NCBI RefSeq assembly: GCF_018691265.1
Contig: NW_024881301.1
Coordinates: 14,754,752 to 14,818,751 of the forward strand
Length of the DNA: 64,000 nucleotides
DNA from: Tyto alba
Taxonomy: Eukaryota > Chordata > Aves > Strigiformes > Tytonidae
Direction of reading: 5' to 3'
Shown: positions 51,000 through 64,000 of the stretch, piece after piece
Layout: every line of letters begins with the position of its first letter
Position numbering within the stretch: position 1 is the stretch's first letter
The notes under the pieces: model-generated
What the model saw: only the letters and a program-made list of their open reading frames with translations
Told to the model about the DNA's origin: nothing
Databases searched by the model: none
Translations under genes and position numbers: made by a program

Positions 51000-51574
51000 C
51001 TTCCCTTCCTTCCTTCCTTCCTTCCTTCCTTCCTTCCTTCCTTCCTTCCTTCCTTCCTTCCTTCCTTCCTTCCTTCCTTCCTTCCTTCCTTCCTTCCTTC
51101 CTTCCTTCCTTCCTTCCTTCCTTCCTTCCTTCCTTCCTTCCTTCCTTCCTTCCTTCCTTCCTTCCTTCCTTCCTGCCTTCCTGCCTTCCTGCCTTCCTGC
51201 CTTCCTGCCTTCCTGCCTTCCTGCCTTCCTGCCTTCCTGCCTTCCTGCCTTCCTGCCTTCCTGCCTGCCTTCCTGCCTGCCTTCCTGCCTGCCTTCCTGC
51301 CTTCCTGCCTTCCTGCCTTCCTGCCTTCCTTCCTGCCTTCCTGCCTTCCTGCCTTCCTGCCTTCCTTCCTGCCTGCCTTCCTGCCTTCCTTCCTGCCTTC
51401 CTTCCTGCCTTCCTGCCTTCCTTCCTGCCTTCCTGCCTTCCTGCCTTCCTTCCTGCCTTCCTTCCTGCCTTCCTTCCTGCCTTCCTTCCTGCCTTCCTGC
51501 CTTCCTTCCTGCCTTCCTGCCTTCCTTCCTGCCTTCCTGCCTTCCTGCCTTCCTTCCTGCCTTCCTGCCTTCCT

Positions 51575-51619
<45 letters not shown>

Positions 51620-51647
51620 CCTCCCTCCTTTCCTCCTTCCCTCCCTC
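51000..51647. repeat. Long CTTC/CTGC tetranucleotide satellite
   Basis: About 650 bp. The first 175 bases (51000-51174) are pure pyrimidine, essentially perfect CTTC. From 51175 a CTGC variant is interspersed, often as the 8-mer CTTCCTGC. About ten pure CTGC units follow at 51577-51618, then a CTCC-rich end (51616-51647). Period 4 on both strands leaves several frames open for 219-248 codons (50922-51711), encoding only repeated PSFL-like or KEGR-like units. These are not genes. Confidence 0.97.
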
Positions 51648-53560
51648 AAGAATGACTTCAGGCTTCAAAACTGAAGTGATTGCTCAGTGGGAGCATAGGC
51701 CTGGACATTGAAATCCCACTTGTGCCAAAAAAAATGTGTTCCTTTATGATCATTAGTAGTGGGAGGAAATGTGAATGCAAACACAGACCGGAAAGCACAA
51801 TACATTATCTTCATTTATGCTGTTGTGCCTAAACAAAACGGATCTTCTAATGAGAAAGCTGGTGATCAGCCAGCAGTAAGGTACCATGCCAAATGCTCTT
51901 CCAGGGTGAAATACGTGACATTCCTAGCCTCCTGCTTACTATTTTTCCTTTGTCGTCATCTCTCTGGAGCTCACTGCATGTATTTATTTTATTGCTTACA
52001 AACATACTGTGTCTGTGAATCCTCAGTTACTCAATGTAATTATAATAATAATAATAATAAAAAAAGATGAAACATGCTTCCCTGAAATGCAGATATTTAT
52101 CTCTGACTGGGTAAGGGACTAATTAGTAACCATTCACTCTGGCTTTCTGCAATTTTAGGCTTCTTTTTTTTTTTTTTTTGGCAGCATTATTAGGTTTGTT
52201 TTTTCTACTCTCTTTCAACATCTTCAGTTATGTAGTTTTAGTTATGCAATCACTAGAGATGGAAAGGACTGTAGTTACCAACCTTTGTCCCTAAAATTGC
52301 TGCCTTTACATTATCAAAATGTCCTTTCCCAGTTCCATTTATTGTCTCCAGTAACATTTATAGCTTTCTGGTTCCTGAAGAAAGTACAGATTTTGCACTG
52401 GTTCTGTCTAAAATACTTTAGTCTTACCATAAGCTTTTAAAAACAAAATCAATCAATGTTTTTTTGCAAGAAAAGTAATTTCCTTGCAGAACGTTATTTA
52501 TTTAGCTGGGAAAAAGGTAAATTGAAACATGAGACAATTCATCTGTGAAGCTCTTTTTGAGAAATTTAATTTTTTATTAACACTATTTGTCAAAACACAA
52601 GTTACAGGGGCTGGGAAAGCGATGAAAAATACTATGAATATAGCTGCCATAGTGATAACGATGATGTAAGTACTTAGATTCAATCTGACATAAGTAGGTA
52701 GAGAAATCACTTTTTGATTCAATTGACAAGGCAAAAAGGAAACAAAGAATTTATTGTTTTTTGATAGCCCCTACATTAAATAGATTTAATAAAAATTTGT
52801 GTGAAAGATAAAGAAAACTGCTTCCCTAGGTGAGATCTCCTGCTGATGTCACACGTCTGTTAATAAACCAGACTGGGATGTGTCTTTTAGAAGGAAATAC
52901 ATTGCCCCCTTTAATAGACATTCCGTTACTATTCCTTGGTTAATTACTGTAATTGCTTAGTTTTTCCTCTGCAAGAGATACAGGTTTTTAATCAGTGGAG
53001 CTTTCAGAGGTCAGGCAAAATAATGACTTGTCTGCAAAATATTCTAGGGATTTTTTTCAGTAATCATTTCACTGGTTTTAAATCAACAAATGCTGTCATG
53101 GCTGAATGTTTAAAACTATGCTGTGCTTACCTTCAACTGTAAAATAGTTTCTCCTTCTATTCGGAGAAACCGATGCTTTTAAAATCAATGGCTGCATTAA
53201 CTGATTGTGAAACTGTCCTGTCTGTAAAAGACCTGAATAGAAGTAACAAGCCACTCATACTCTGACAAATAAAAAACTGCCAAAATTAGGTGGAAAATAT
53301 AATTTTGAGAAATATTATACTTTTCCTTGGACTGCAGTTCTGTCTTTGGCACTAACTTGAAAGCTGTCTTCATTAGTATAATAGTTCATTACATTCACAG
53401 AGTGCCTGTAAATAAAAACTGCGTCTGTAATTACCAGTATGAAGATTCTGACTCTACAATTCCACATTCATTTTTTCCAAGCATTTGAATCAGTAATTTT
53501 TCAGAATTTTTAGAGGTTTCCCTTCACTGTTAAGGTTTTGAACCTCATCAGTGTTCTAGA
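51648..53560. other. Intergenic, no gene recognised
   Basis: About 1.9 kb. A short TAA run lies at about 52038-52060 and a T16 run at 52164-52179. Frames reach 103 codons (51759-52070) and match nothing known. Confidence 0.45.
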
Positions 53561-53564
53561 TGGC

Positions 53565-54055
53565 CCCAGTGATGGGGCCACCAGCATAAGGACATGGACC
53601 TGTTGGAGCAAGTCCAGAGGAGGCCATGAAGATGACCAGGGGGCTGGAGCACCTCCCTTATGAGGACAGGCTGAGAGAGTTGGGGTTGTTCAACCTTGAG
53701 AAGAAAAGAGAAGGCTCTAGGAGGACCTTATAGTGGTTGTCCAGTACCTAAGGGGGGGGGCCTACAGGAAAGATGAGGAGGGACTTTATCAGGGAGTGTA
53801 GTGATAGGACAAAGGGTACTGGTTTTAAAGTGAAAGAAGGTAAATTTAAATTAGATATATGAATAAATTCTTTACTTTGAGGGTGGTGAGACACAAGAAG
53901 AGGTTACCCAGAGAAGCTGTGGCTGCCCCCTCCTTGGAAATGTTCAAGGCCAGGTTGGACGGGGCTTTTGGAAGGTGTCCCTGCCCATGGCAGGGGAGTA
54001 GGAACTAGATGATCTTTAAAGTTCCTGTCTGCCTAAACCATTTAATGACTCTATG
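53565..54055 (+). mobile_element. CR1 LINE 3' fragment, plus strand
   Basis: A classic avian CR1 3' region of about 490 bp. It shows GGAGCAAGTCCAGAGGAGGC, CTGGAGCACCTCCCTTATGA, GGGTTGTTCAACCTTGAGAA, then GAAGCTGTGGCTGCCCCCTC, CAAGGCCAGGTTGGACGGGG, GGTGTCCCTGCCCATGGCAG and the end TAGATGATCTTTAAAGTTCC with ATGACTCTATG. It contains the end of the ORF2 region and the 3' UTR, with stops throughout. 5'-truncated and dead. It is the best preserved CR1 copy here. Confidence 0.96.
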
Positions 54056-57000
54056 TCAATGCTAATTCTACTTTTTGTTTCTACTCCATCATATACTGAA
54101 GACAAGGATGTTACCTTCCCTAGAAACCACCATCCCTACATGTCCATTTTTTTAGTGGGAAATAGTCATTGTCCTTTGTGTTTTGATCATATTGGCCTTA
54201 TTTTTTGGACTGTTTCTTTTGTCCTTCCCAAAAATGTGGGGTTTTCTTACCAGTCATCTTCTGTCTCTGAGGCTTCTGTACTGCTTTACTGAGTAGCTAA
54301 CATTGCTTATAAAGTGGCAAAATAGCATAATAATGATGTATCGTTATTATCTATTTATCTATCTGTCCTTTTCTTTATTCATTTGACAAGCGATACATGT
54401 TGGTGATCTAAATTCTAACAGCTCATCAAACACATGTGAACCTCCTGATCAAAATTTTGGTCTATTGTTAATCTTCCTATTTTTTCCACATGTACAAACA
54501 GCTCTGTGGAACTTCATCCCATGTCAGAGATATGCACAGACTGCTGACAGCCAAGAATATGTGGTTTAAAAGCTCAGTCAGTCTCATGGAGACAAACCTG
54601 TGAGATGACTAATGAAATGTCAAAGGGTCACCAAGTATTTATTTTCAGTTGTTTTCAGACTAGGTAGAGCTCACTCTCTTTAAATGATGGCAAGAGGAGT
54701 GCTCTCTGTAATGGGCTCCTTAGGGAGCCTCTGTTTAGACCAGATCCTTCATGGGAGTGTGTCCCTCTGGCTATTCCAACTCCCCTCCCTGCTACGCAGC
54801 AGCACAGCAACTTATAACCTCTCTAAAGGACCTGAAGCCATACTGGTGTAATAGCTCAATTCTTTTATAGGAAACTTGTGCAATCAGCTATGAACTATAG
54901 TTGGGAAAGACTTTTTTCCTAGAACAAAAAGGGTACTGAACAACAGGCATCTGTATACAGATCCAAAGGTCAAAGGCTGCAAAGCTAAGGATAGATTTAA
55001 CCAAGTTGTGCATCAACATAAGAGTCCTTGTTGGTTCTTTCTCTTGTCCTGATGAGTTGTCAACTTATCATTTCCTCATGTCTTAAGAATGGGTATACTT
55101 GCATTTCTTCTCCCTGATGTTTGCTCTAACATGAGTTACTTGTGGATGGGTGAAGCTCTTCTTTGTTTCAAACTGTTTCTCTTGGTTGTTGCCCTCTCAG
55201 CTTTGGGGGTGGCTACAATTGTATTTCAAGTATGTGAAATTGTGGTTTTGGTAATGTACTACTTGTAAAATGGTCTATAAAACATGCCAAATATAATACA
55301 TGAACTTACTTTAAAGTGACAGCTGAGGACAGACATCTGAATCTTGAACATGTGCACAGACATTTGAAATGTAGACAGCAAGATGTGGCCACAGAGTGGA
55401 GAGGAAGCAATGTCAGCTGAAGTGTGGGTACAGCCTTCTATATATTATGACTAATTTGCTCCCATGGAAACATATATTTGAAAGCTTATTTCAAGTATCT
55501 GTTTTTCACTCTCACCCCTATGTTTTGCTACAGCAGTTCTCCAGCAGTAAGGTGCTAGTGTTCCTTAAAGGAAGCTGGTGTACTGGCTGTTAAATTCTGT
55601 ACAGGAAATCCACTTCTCTTGTTATACCTCTTTAGTAAAAACCAGAGAGCCGAACCCCAAAAGTTAGAAAAACCTTATTAGAAAGTCCCTGTGATTTAAA
55701 AAGGGGCCAAAATCCCATAAACAACCACACAGAGGTCAGTCTATACCACTAAGTACTAAAACTAATTAATTCACTGCTCTGTTTATTGTAGGGATGACTT
55801 TTCTACCTTTACCTTCTTTCCTGCAGGGATGAACCATGTCTGGCTTTCGGCTCATAGCTGTTTTCTTTCCTCCCTGGAGTATTAGCCTGTGGCTCACTTC
55901 CTCTTTCCTTAACCTCCTCCTCAGAAATAGAAGCTGTCTGCATTCTGGCCTCTCTTTCCAGATACAGTCTTTCTTGTCCAGCTAATCATGATTTTGTCTT
56001 TTAATTTCATGTTCTAATTCACTTGAACAATTTTTCAGCTGCAGAGACCTACTGGTGTGTGTGTGTGCTGATAGCTCAGAGTTCATAGTTCTTGGGGCCC
56101 TTCAGCTGCAATGGTGAGGGTGCGATGAAACGTTTTGTAGTTATTCCCTGTAATGAGGCTCACATACTACTCTGGCCCACCTTGAGTATTATGGAGAAAA
56201 GCATGAGGGAGCTTCTACATCTGTTACAGGCATGTTTCCTCCACATGTTCAAAATATGTCCTCCCCACTTTTCAGTGTGTTTATTACTTAATCAGAGGAC
56301 CTTCCCTCTAGCTAACATTATTGTAATAAACTTGAGTGTTGTCATTCAAAGAGAATACTCTGAGGTAACTAGTCTAGGAGAGTAATACTAAGGCTTCATC
56401 TTGCAACTGATTGGAAAAAGTGGTGAGTGTGTCGTGAGAAAAGGTGTGAAGATTTAACAGCAAAGAATGGGCCTTGAAAGTGAACTCTGATTTCCGAAGG
56501 AGTGATTTTTAAAGGGCAGCAAAATGTCTCTCATGTTGATGGGTATAAAGGATTACAGAAAATGCAGGCTACAATATATACCACAATACTTTTCAAAAGC
56601 CAAACATCTTGAAAAACAGTGTGCACTTCAGGTAATTCACAGATTGCTAGGCTTTAAGTAGAAATGTTAGAATTAAATTCCTTTTTTATCACTACTGAAT
56701 TACACACTGTTTTAAATTTAATTCCTAATATTCTACCTTTAGTCCTTTCTCATTTTTTATTACTTGAATATTGTGCCAAGGAACTCTTTTGCAACTACAG
56801 TGTCTTGGGCGCAATGGTGCTTGACATTTTTATCTTGATAATTGTGACACTATTTCTACTGTTAGAAAGCATTTAGTTTCTTTGCCTTTTCTTTCCCTTA
56901 AGGTTACATTTCCTGGCAACTCCTTTGTTCTGTGTCACCTATCCTATATCTCTGGCTGTCTACCTGCTATCAGTTGCCATGCTTTGCTGCAGATGTTTGT

Positions 57001-59536
57001 GCAATTTGGAGACTGTGGCTTCTCCTACTCGTACCCGCTTTCAGAACCTGTGGGGACTGACACCCAGTGTGCTGCAGGGGCTAGCAAACATCAGATTTCT
57101 CTTTTGTGGGAAAGGCCTCTCCTCCACTCCTCCATCCTGCTGTCTTGTACTAACGAAGCTGTGCTCTGGGCACTTAAGCTCACAGGCAAGACAATCTGCC
57201 TTGCAGTCTGTTGTGGAGAAGGTGGTAACTGATGAGGGGCACAAGCCAGTCCAAGTATGCCTTTCCAGGACTTATTAAGGAGACCTGAGCAAAGGCATTT
57301 GTTGAAGAGATTCACCAATGGACATAAAAGTGTGCCTCAGCTTGAAATTAGTGTAAGAAAAATTAAACTGATGTAAAACCACTTTAATTTTCATATAGGT
57401 TCATCTGTGACCCAAAAAATACAGATATGAAAGTATCACAGAACAGATGCATTTTGAACTGCCAAATGCTATTTCTGACTCTTATTCTAGGCAATTGTTT
57501 CAAAACATTGCCAGCTGGTAAGGCATATTCCTTCTGGGGGAGGCTTTGTCATCAGTACAGCCAGAAGGGCTGGGAAATCAGAATTTCTTAATTCATAAAC
57601 ATAATTTTGTTTCCCCCTCATTTCCTATCACGTTCTTTCAGAACATTTTCCAAACCCTTAAACTGGAAGTCTGAGCTTTTACAAAGCTAACTTCAGGTGA
57701 TATAAGATCATTTAGTAAATTTAAGTTTATCTGACTTCTTTAGGGGAGAAATTCTCTGTTACAAGCTTAGTGTAAGAGTGCCTCTTAACAAAAAGAAGAC
57801 ACTTTCTAACTGGTTCAAAACCAGATCTTGTAATCAGAAGGAAGCAGGATTGCTCTCACTTTTCAGAGATTTGCTCTGCAGCTGAGCTTGCAGATAGAAA
57901 CTAGGGCCATGTAGTACCATTTTTCTGGTACTAATTCTCTTCTGGATGGTTCATGCTCTGAAGTTTGCATAGACCAAACAGCTGTTACTGAGCTCTGATT
58001 TTTCAGAGAGCACGTTGGGAATGGAGCTAAATTGTCACTGCCAACTCCTTGTGCACATAGGAGAGAAGACAGTCTGGAGAGCTGAGTTAAACTGTTTCAG
58101 TTCTGATGATTTTGTCAGCTTCTGCAGAGCCTGGAGAGGAATCCAGAGCCCTGCTTAGGTCTAAGGTTCTCCACACTGAGTGGGGATACAAGCAGGTGTC
58201 TCAAAACAGGGTCAGAAATATTGAACACAGTGATGAGGGAGGTGACTCAAATCATCTTGTGGGACATGGAACCACATACTGAATATCTCTTTTAAGAGCA
58301 GGTGATCATGCCCTTCCTTTTTTGGGGAGCTGCATACTAGACACCATGCTTGTAAAATGCTACCATAGTCTTGGTTGTAAGACTATGAGCTTCATGCCAT
58401 AGACTAATGTTAAAACTACCCCTTGAGAAGTACATGAGGCTGGATTCTGGTCTCTCTATTACCTGAGGGACTTCTAGTTCAGAATTCCTGGGGAATCACT
58501 TTGTTACATTTTTTTCTGAAGTGAAGTGTGTCAGCGGTACAGAGAGGAGGATCTGGGTCTGCAGAGCTCCTTGACCCACATGGGTGCTTCTGACCCACAA
58601 GTCTCTCTCCTCCCTGGCTCCAGTGAATGCTGGTTTCTTCACTGCGCAGTTTGAACAGCAGGAACTTCTTCAAGGAAGAACAACTGGAGAATTTTCTACA
58701 TACATAAACCTGTGTGGCCCAACAGTTGCTTTAGTAAGGCTATAGATGAAGTTTTGAATTCTCTCTGTGTAAGGAGAATGTGAATCTTGGTCTCCCATTT
58801 CCTGGGGGGTTGCTTCTGTCTCTGAACTTGTATGCATTTGCTTGCAAAGGAAACAGAAACAGCTGTAGGTGCTCCTGTTTTAGGCACCAAATTCTACCAA
58901 AGTCCTTAATTTTATTTAGTCCTAGAATACTTTTTCACAGTACTGCCTTTTATTAACATTTTCTGTTACAAATATAAGAAGACAAACATTTGAATAGACT
59001 ACTGAATGTTAGAACAGATATTACATTAGGTAATTTCAGTAATTCAAGCTAAATTTTATGATCATGCCTTAGTTGCTGGGAGGACAATCGGCTGAGGAAA
59101 GTATACTGTAAGGTACTTAGATATAGAATGGATATAAAGCATTTTGCAGATGTAATGGAAATATATGCAAAGCCTCAATCTGAATTTCAAATGAAAGTGC
59201 AATATATTATAAATTTTAAATTATCAGTTTATTTTTGAAATTCCAGAAGAACAACACTTAATCTGACTCTAATATGACTGACCCACAGACATGATACATT
59301 ACCAGGTACTAGGATCATTGCGGGTAATTTTATGATGATGATTTACAAAGGAAACTGAATGTTTTTGAAAGGTATGGGAATGAAAGTAAAAAATGAATAA
59401 TTAAGCCATCAAGCACAAACATAACCCCTGTTTACATTCCTTCCATGAGATATGGTATCACTTTATTTACACGCATCCAAAGAGATAACACAGGAAATGC
59501 ACTTTAAGTCTTCTTTGGGTAGTTTTTGCCCAGTTT
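54056..59536. other. Intergenic, no gene recognised
   Basis: About 5.5 kb. Two overlapping + frames of 116-117 codons (56882-57278) lie in slightly GC-richer sequence but match no family I know. A short GT run lies near 56054-56067. No repeat family was recognised. Confidence 0.45.
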
Positions 59537-59650
59537 TCACCATCTGCTTCACCACGGTCATTCCACAGGCTGCAGGGGAGTCTCTGCTCCAGTGTCTGTA
59601 GCACATCCTCACTTTCCTTCTTCTCTCACCTTGGTGTCTGCGGGACAACA
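59537..59650 (-). mobile_element. Short LTR relic, same family as 43426
   Basis: About 110 bp: CACCATCTGCTTCACCACGG, GGCTGCAGGGGAGTCTCTGC, TAGCACATCCTCACTTTCC and CACCTTGGTGTCTGCGGGAC match, in order, an internal stretch of the LTR at 43426-44502 (around 44150-44260). Both ends of the LTR are missing. It is an old or deleted insertion in the same orientation as the other copies. Confidence 0.75.
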
Positions 59651-62600
59651 TTTCCAGCCTGGAGTCCAGGGACCCCTCTGCATGATGAGCTTTCTCATGC
59701 CCCTGCTACTCCTGAACCATTCAGATAAAGCTTTCAATAAAGACCCCTATGTATAGAAGAAGGCTGAATGACTGATTTAGTTCATTTAACACTATTATTT
59801 TAAAAAACGTTATTCTTCAGTGACCCTTTTCCTTGGGCCTCTTCCCAGACTTCTAACAACCCCTAGTGCCAGATACTCTAATGGGCAAGGCTGCCAGTCT
59901 CAACCCCTTATTAACCAGCCAGCTCTTGCTTGCAAGGCTGTGCTTCTTTCGTGTACCTGCTCATCCAGGAGCTAGCAGTTGCCTTTTATCCAAATTCCCC
60001 CCTCTTTCAAAGGCTCTACTGTGATCTGAGGGGAAGCTAAGCACAGATGAGAGACCTGAGGCCTCCATCCGTGCTTCTTGGCTTGCCCTCTGACATGGAT
60101 CACTCCGTGCCAGGCTGAAGTGCTGAAGTGTTTTTTTCTCTCTTCCTTTGAATCCTCATTGCACAAACTGGCAGTAAAGATTTAGCTGTCACACCAGATG
60201 ATGTGATTACCCAAATGCTTGGCTGTGGTTTCATTTCTCAATTAAATGAAAATGTAAGACTATAGACTGTAAGACTGAAATGGTACATCAGTAAAGCAGG
60301 GTCTGTAGATCATTCTTTAAAATTCAAGTGAAAACTCATATGTATATTTATCATGGTGGGTAGTTTTGAAAGTGAGCAGCTGCAGTAGTCCCTGGGACTG
60401 GGAAGCTAGTTTTGAATTGGAAGACATTTACCATAGACTTTGAATGTCACCAAATATTGAGACCAAATTTAAATTGTCAGGAAGGAGCAATTAGGCAGAA
60501 TAACTTACACAATAGGATTTTAAAGGGGCTGAAGATATTTCTTGCTGGCTTTAGAGGCTGTATTAAAGTGCATGGTGTTATACTGACATCAAGGCTCCCT
60601 GCAGAGCTCGATGCTCTCGTGTTGTGCCACGGAGGCTCCTGTGTGGTTTCAGACTTTGTGAAAGTGGCTCTCAACTGCCTGTTTGCAACTAACAGCTTAA
60701 AGTCAGGGCGCTACACAGGCTGGTGGCCACGAGGCTCCTCTGGAGTCCATCAGGCCAGGGCTTGGCAGCCAGGGCTCATCCCACCGCCCCAGACAGGACC
60801 AGGGTATCCCCAGCCCTGGGCATCGGGCACCTCCCTGGGGATGGTCCGAGGCTGGGCCAGGACATGGAACTGTGTGTGGGCCTGACTCATCAGGGGCTGT
60901 GGCTGGGAAGGGCAGGGCTGTGGGGATTTGGAGATTGACCATACCGCAACATCTCTGAGGCAGGGGCTGATGGCTCCAGGGGTCTGAAATGGAGTCTTGG
61001 GCCGTGAGCAGGGCTGGGGCAGCCCCAAGGGTGGGCAGGAACCATCAGAATGCCTCAGGGCCATTACACTGAAACGTTGTTGACCTGTAACCCTGCATTC
61101 TGCCTTTTTGTTCTGGGAACATTTCTATACAGCAATACCGATAAAGAGGCTGTTTGGGTATTCATGTAAATCATACATCTGATTTACTACAGCTGAACTA
61201 TCAATACAAGTATCCACCCAGGACATGTGCTCCATCTCCTCCATCCTCAGCCAGGTTGTCAGAGGGTGTAAAGTTGCTGCTGGAGTAACTCCTCTTGTTA
61301 GCAAATGGTTTTTGACTAGCTCTACCTTTATTCAGATAGTTCGCATGAAGATTAGGTGTAATTGTTGAAGGACTGAAGTTGTAATGGTAGTGTAAATGTG
61401 CTGCTGAAGCACTGGAATATGGAGTAACAAACCCATCTCACAGTCTTAATGTAAAAATAAGATAATGTGAAAAACAGATCCTATGCCTACTTGGGGAATA
61501 GATTCTGTTTAAATAAATGTATCATTTGTAGAGTTTAGTCCAAATCCGACTCAAAGAGATTTTTTAAAAAATGTATTGGCTTGAAATATAGATGTTTAGT
61601 ACTGAAACAAAAGTACTGAATGTTCCAAGTCTAAATCAAATCCAAAATATCAGTCAAACTGATAAGGTTATAAACATAATTGCAATTCAGTACTACTACA
61701 ATCAGCATTAGTTCTCATGATAAATAGATGCTTTAAGATCCTGTTATTGTTTACCTTGCCTATTATTTTAGCTGACACTATGTGAAGTATCTTGCTTGAG
61801 ATTTTTAAAAGAGAAGGCTAATATTTACCTCAACTCTTATTATAAAAAATTATTATAAATAAATATTTCTTGTCTTTGATGATGCTCTGGACTTCATGTC
61901 AAACTTCTTTTTCAGTTATTTAAATATTGTTTGAAAAACTGAAATTTTGTTCAGCTAATAGGAGCCCAAGACACTTATTTTTCTGAAATCTTGCCTGGAA
62001 ATTCATGGAAGCAAGTTTTTTCTTACATAAATAAACTCTAAGCTATATTTTCTCACAAATAAACCATATTTGTCTTGCTAGTCTGTGAACAAAATCAAAC
62101 TGCTCTGCAAGTCTGTCCCTCACTGGCATACCGACTGCTTCAGTGAAATTAATTCCCATGGGTGCTTTTATCAGATTTGTTCACTTTGTTCCTGAACATG
62201 AAGTTCAGTTCAAAACAACAGAAACAGAGGAGGAGCTTTCTTTTTCAGTTTTGCAGTAAGTGACTAGGAAATGTTTTGTTGCCACATGCATGTGAAATTC
62301 TGTGGGCCCTTCCAAATGAAACATCAATTGTAGTGTTGCCTGTGATTTAAAAGGGGAGTGTATTTTCCTTCCAGGCTTATTAGCTTCTGGTAGGATCCAA
62401 GATGAACTTATTTATCCCAAAGCTAAGGTACAGTTCCGCCTCCCAAACATTTGTAATTTAAAGCTGGGTGATGAAGAGAAGTCTCAAAATCTGAGAAAAG
62501 TGTTCACTGTTATACATTAATATATCAGAGTGTATTTTCAAGAGTGACTTTAGTACAATACAGTGAAGGCTTCACAGATCATGGCTTAAAGAATCTGTTC

Positions 62601-64000
62601 AAAAAGCAACACAGGAAAATATATGGAGACATTAGTATGTGAAACAGAAAAACTTATTTGCTTGGAGACTGCACAACAGCTAAAATGCAAGCCAGATTTA
62701 CAGCCAGTTAGGAGATAACTTATGGAGATTTACCCATCTGTTGACATACAACAAATTCTGGCAGACTTAAAAATTAAAATCTTCTTAGATACTTTTTTAT
62801 TCAAGAATATTTTGTGTTCCTCCCGACTCTGCCTCCCCAGAAAGGAAATATTTTTTAAAAAATGCTCCATTTAATCTTAACCAGTGCAAAGTGAAAAAAA
62901 AAAAAAAAGAGTTTTGTATGTGGATTTTGAATTTTGTTTTGATTCTTTTATGTAATCCTTAGGCTCAGCTTGAGATCAACTATTATGATGTAGATTTCAG
63001 CTGCATTGCAAATGCATTGGATCTGAATTTCTTACAGATTTACACAGTGAACTTGGCAAGTTTTGTTGTCCTGAGCACATTAAAAATGGAGAACAACAGA
63101 CAGTTCTCATAATTTACAACCTTGCTATCTCTGTGTTTTGTTTTAGATCCCCGTATGTATCAGCTTTTTTCCAATCTTGCTGGCTGTCTGGGAAGTCTAG
63201 TAGTAACAGCCATCAAGTTTCTACCACCAGTTTAAAGATATAACTTAAAAACATAAGTTTAGGTGTTGCTCAGGCATCATGATATGAACGAATGCTTTGG
63301 GAAGTTGTTCTGAGTGTATCCACAGATGAGACCAGGTAAGCTACAAAGAATAGATAGTTAATTCCAGATAACATCAGGTGGGAAACAGTTCCAGACAGTG
63401 TTTGGATCTCATGGCAATCTGAGATCCAACGTCAGTAACTGCAGAAATACTTTCAAGTCAAACAAAACAATGTGGGATAGAACCTGCCAAAAATTTGCTG
63501 CCTGTGTTGACTTCTTGCTTTAACAAGCTAGACAGAAAAAAAATCTCGCTGGGCCATAACCTACATAACCATGGCTGCTCCGTGTTTTGCAGGTAAATGG
63601 TGGCTGGAGACTTGGGGATGGTGCTGGGAAAGACAGTGGGACAACCTGGGAAGGAGTGGACAGATTCTGGGTTACTGAAGGAGAGTTTGCTCTGCCCTTG
63701 AAGTAGGTTCAATAGGAAGGGGATCAAAGGTGTGTTTGTACCATGGATTTTGTATCTTAAGTTCTTATCTTCTAAGTGCCCTTAGGGTTTTAGGCCAAGG
63801 CTGAGGCTGAGGCATGGGTAATAAAAAGGAGGGAGTGAGCACAGATGCTTGGTGAGCAGTTTATGCCCCCACACAGGCTGCCTGAGGGCTCTTGGTGTAG
63901 GTCTGAGACCATGGCAGTAAAGTTTCAACACTCCCAGCCATTTCTTGAGGCTTCAGCATAGACAGGACAATGGGGAAAGCCGTAAAACAGGCTGGATGTC
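59651..64000. other. Intergenic, no gene recognised
   Basis: About 4.3 kb. A GC-rich patch at about 60700-61065 stands out from AT-rich surroundings and keeps the 157-codon frame 60412-60885 partly open; its nature is unknown. An A15 run lies at 62894-62908. The frame at 63458-63727 (89 codons, minus) matches nothing known. Confidence 0.45.

Noticed and set aside
50922..51711. Long overlapping frames of 219-248 codons on both strands
   Set aside because: Period-4 satellite read in frame; only PSFL-like or KEGR-like repeats, no start context, no domain.
60412..60885. 157-codon + frame
   Set aside because: Second half is the GC-rich patch with low-complexity G/P/W composition; no domain seen.
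1..64000. tRNA, rRNA, CRISPR array, operon, riboswitch
   Set aside because: None seen. Repeats here are LINE, LTR and simple tandem types, and the gene structure is vertebrate.

Overview
This window is vertebrate nuclear DNA, and almost certainly from a bird. It holds one clear protein-coding gene, the melanocortin-5 receptor (MC5R), whose single coding exon lies at 26423-27400 on the + strand. The rest is a gene-poor, AT-rich region seeded with typically avian mobile elements: CR1 LINE tails ending in the octamer ATTCTATG, and LTRs of avian ERVL-like endogenous retroviruses. The abundance of these LTRs suggests a neoavian, possibly a songbird, rather than a fowl. The species call is inference.

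Layout. 1-10.2 kb: no gene seen; one CR1 tail (250-630, minus). 10.3-11.3 kb: solo ERV LTR with a perfect 5-bp target duplication. 11.3-25.1 kb: no recognised gene; one possible exon (12407-12509), and an ATTCT pentanucleotide satellite (20008-20236) grown from a CR1 tail. 25.1-28.2 kb: the MC5R locus, with a CTCF-like motif, a TATA box, a candidate first exon (about 25315-25495) with a good splice donor, an 845-bp candidate intron, a strong acceptor at 26340/26341, the coding exon and poly(A) signals. 28.2-33.5 kb: a CR1 tail, a second solo LTR with a perfect duplication (31445-32445) and a very old CR1 relic. 35.0-37.5 kb: a broken minus-strand retroviral pol fragment joined to part of its LTR and interrupted by a younger LTR of another family. 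43.4-44.5 kb: a third full-length solo LTR. 49.1-49.7 kb: a solo LTR of another ERVL-type family. 51.0-51.65 kb: a long CTTC/CTGC satellite. 53.6-54.1 kb: another CR1 tail. 54.1-64 kb: a short LTR relic and a GC-rich patch of unknown origin, but no gene.

The most interesting observation is at MC5R. The candidate first exon carries an ATG-initiated reading frame that stays open to its splice donor. If spliced to the acceptor at 26341, it would run in phase into the receptor and add about 80 residues to the N-terminus. Unspliced, the same frame ends after 53 codons with AATAAA 25 bases further on, so it could instead be a separate small gene. RNA data would settle which, if either, is real.

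The neighbours expected from amniote synteny (MC2R, RNMT) are not visible here. No tRNA, rRNA, CRISPR array or bacterial-type feature was found.
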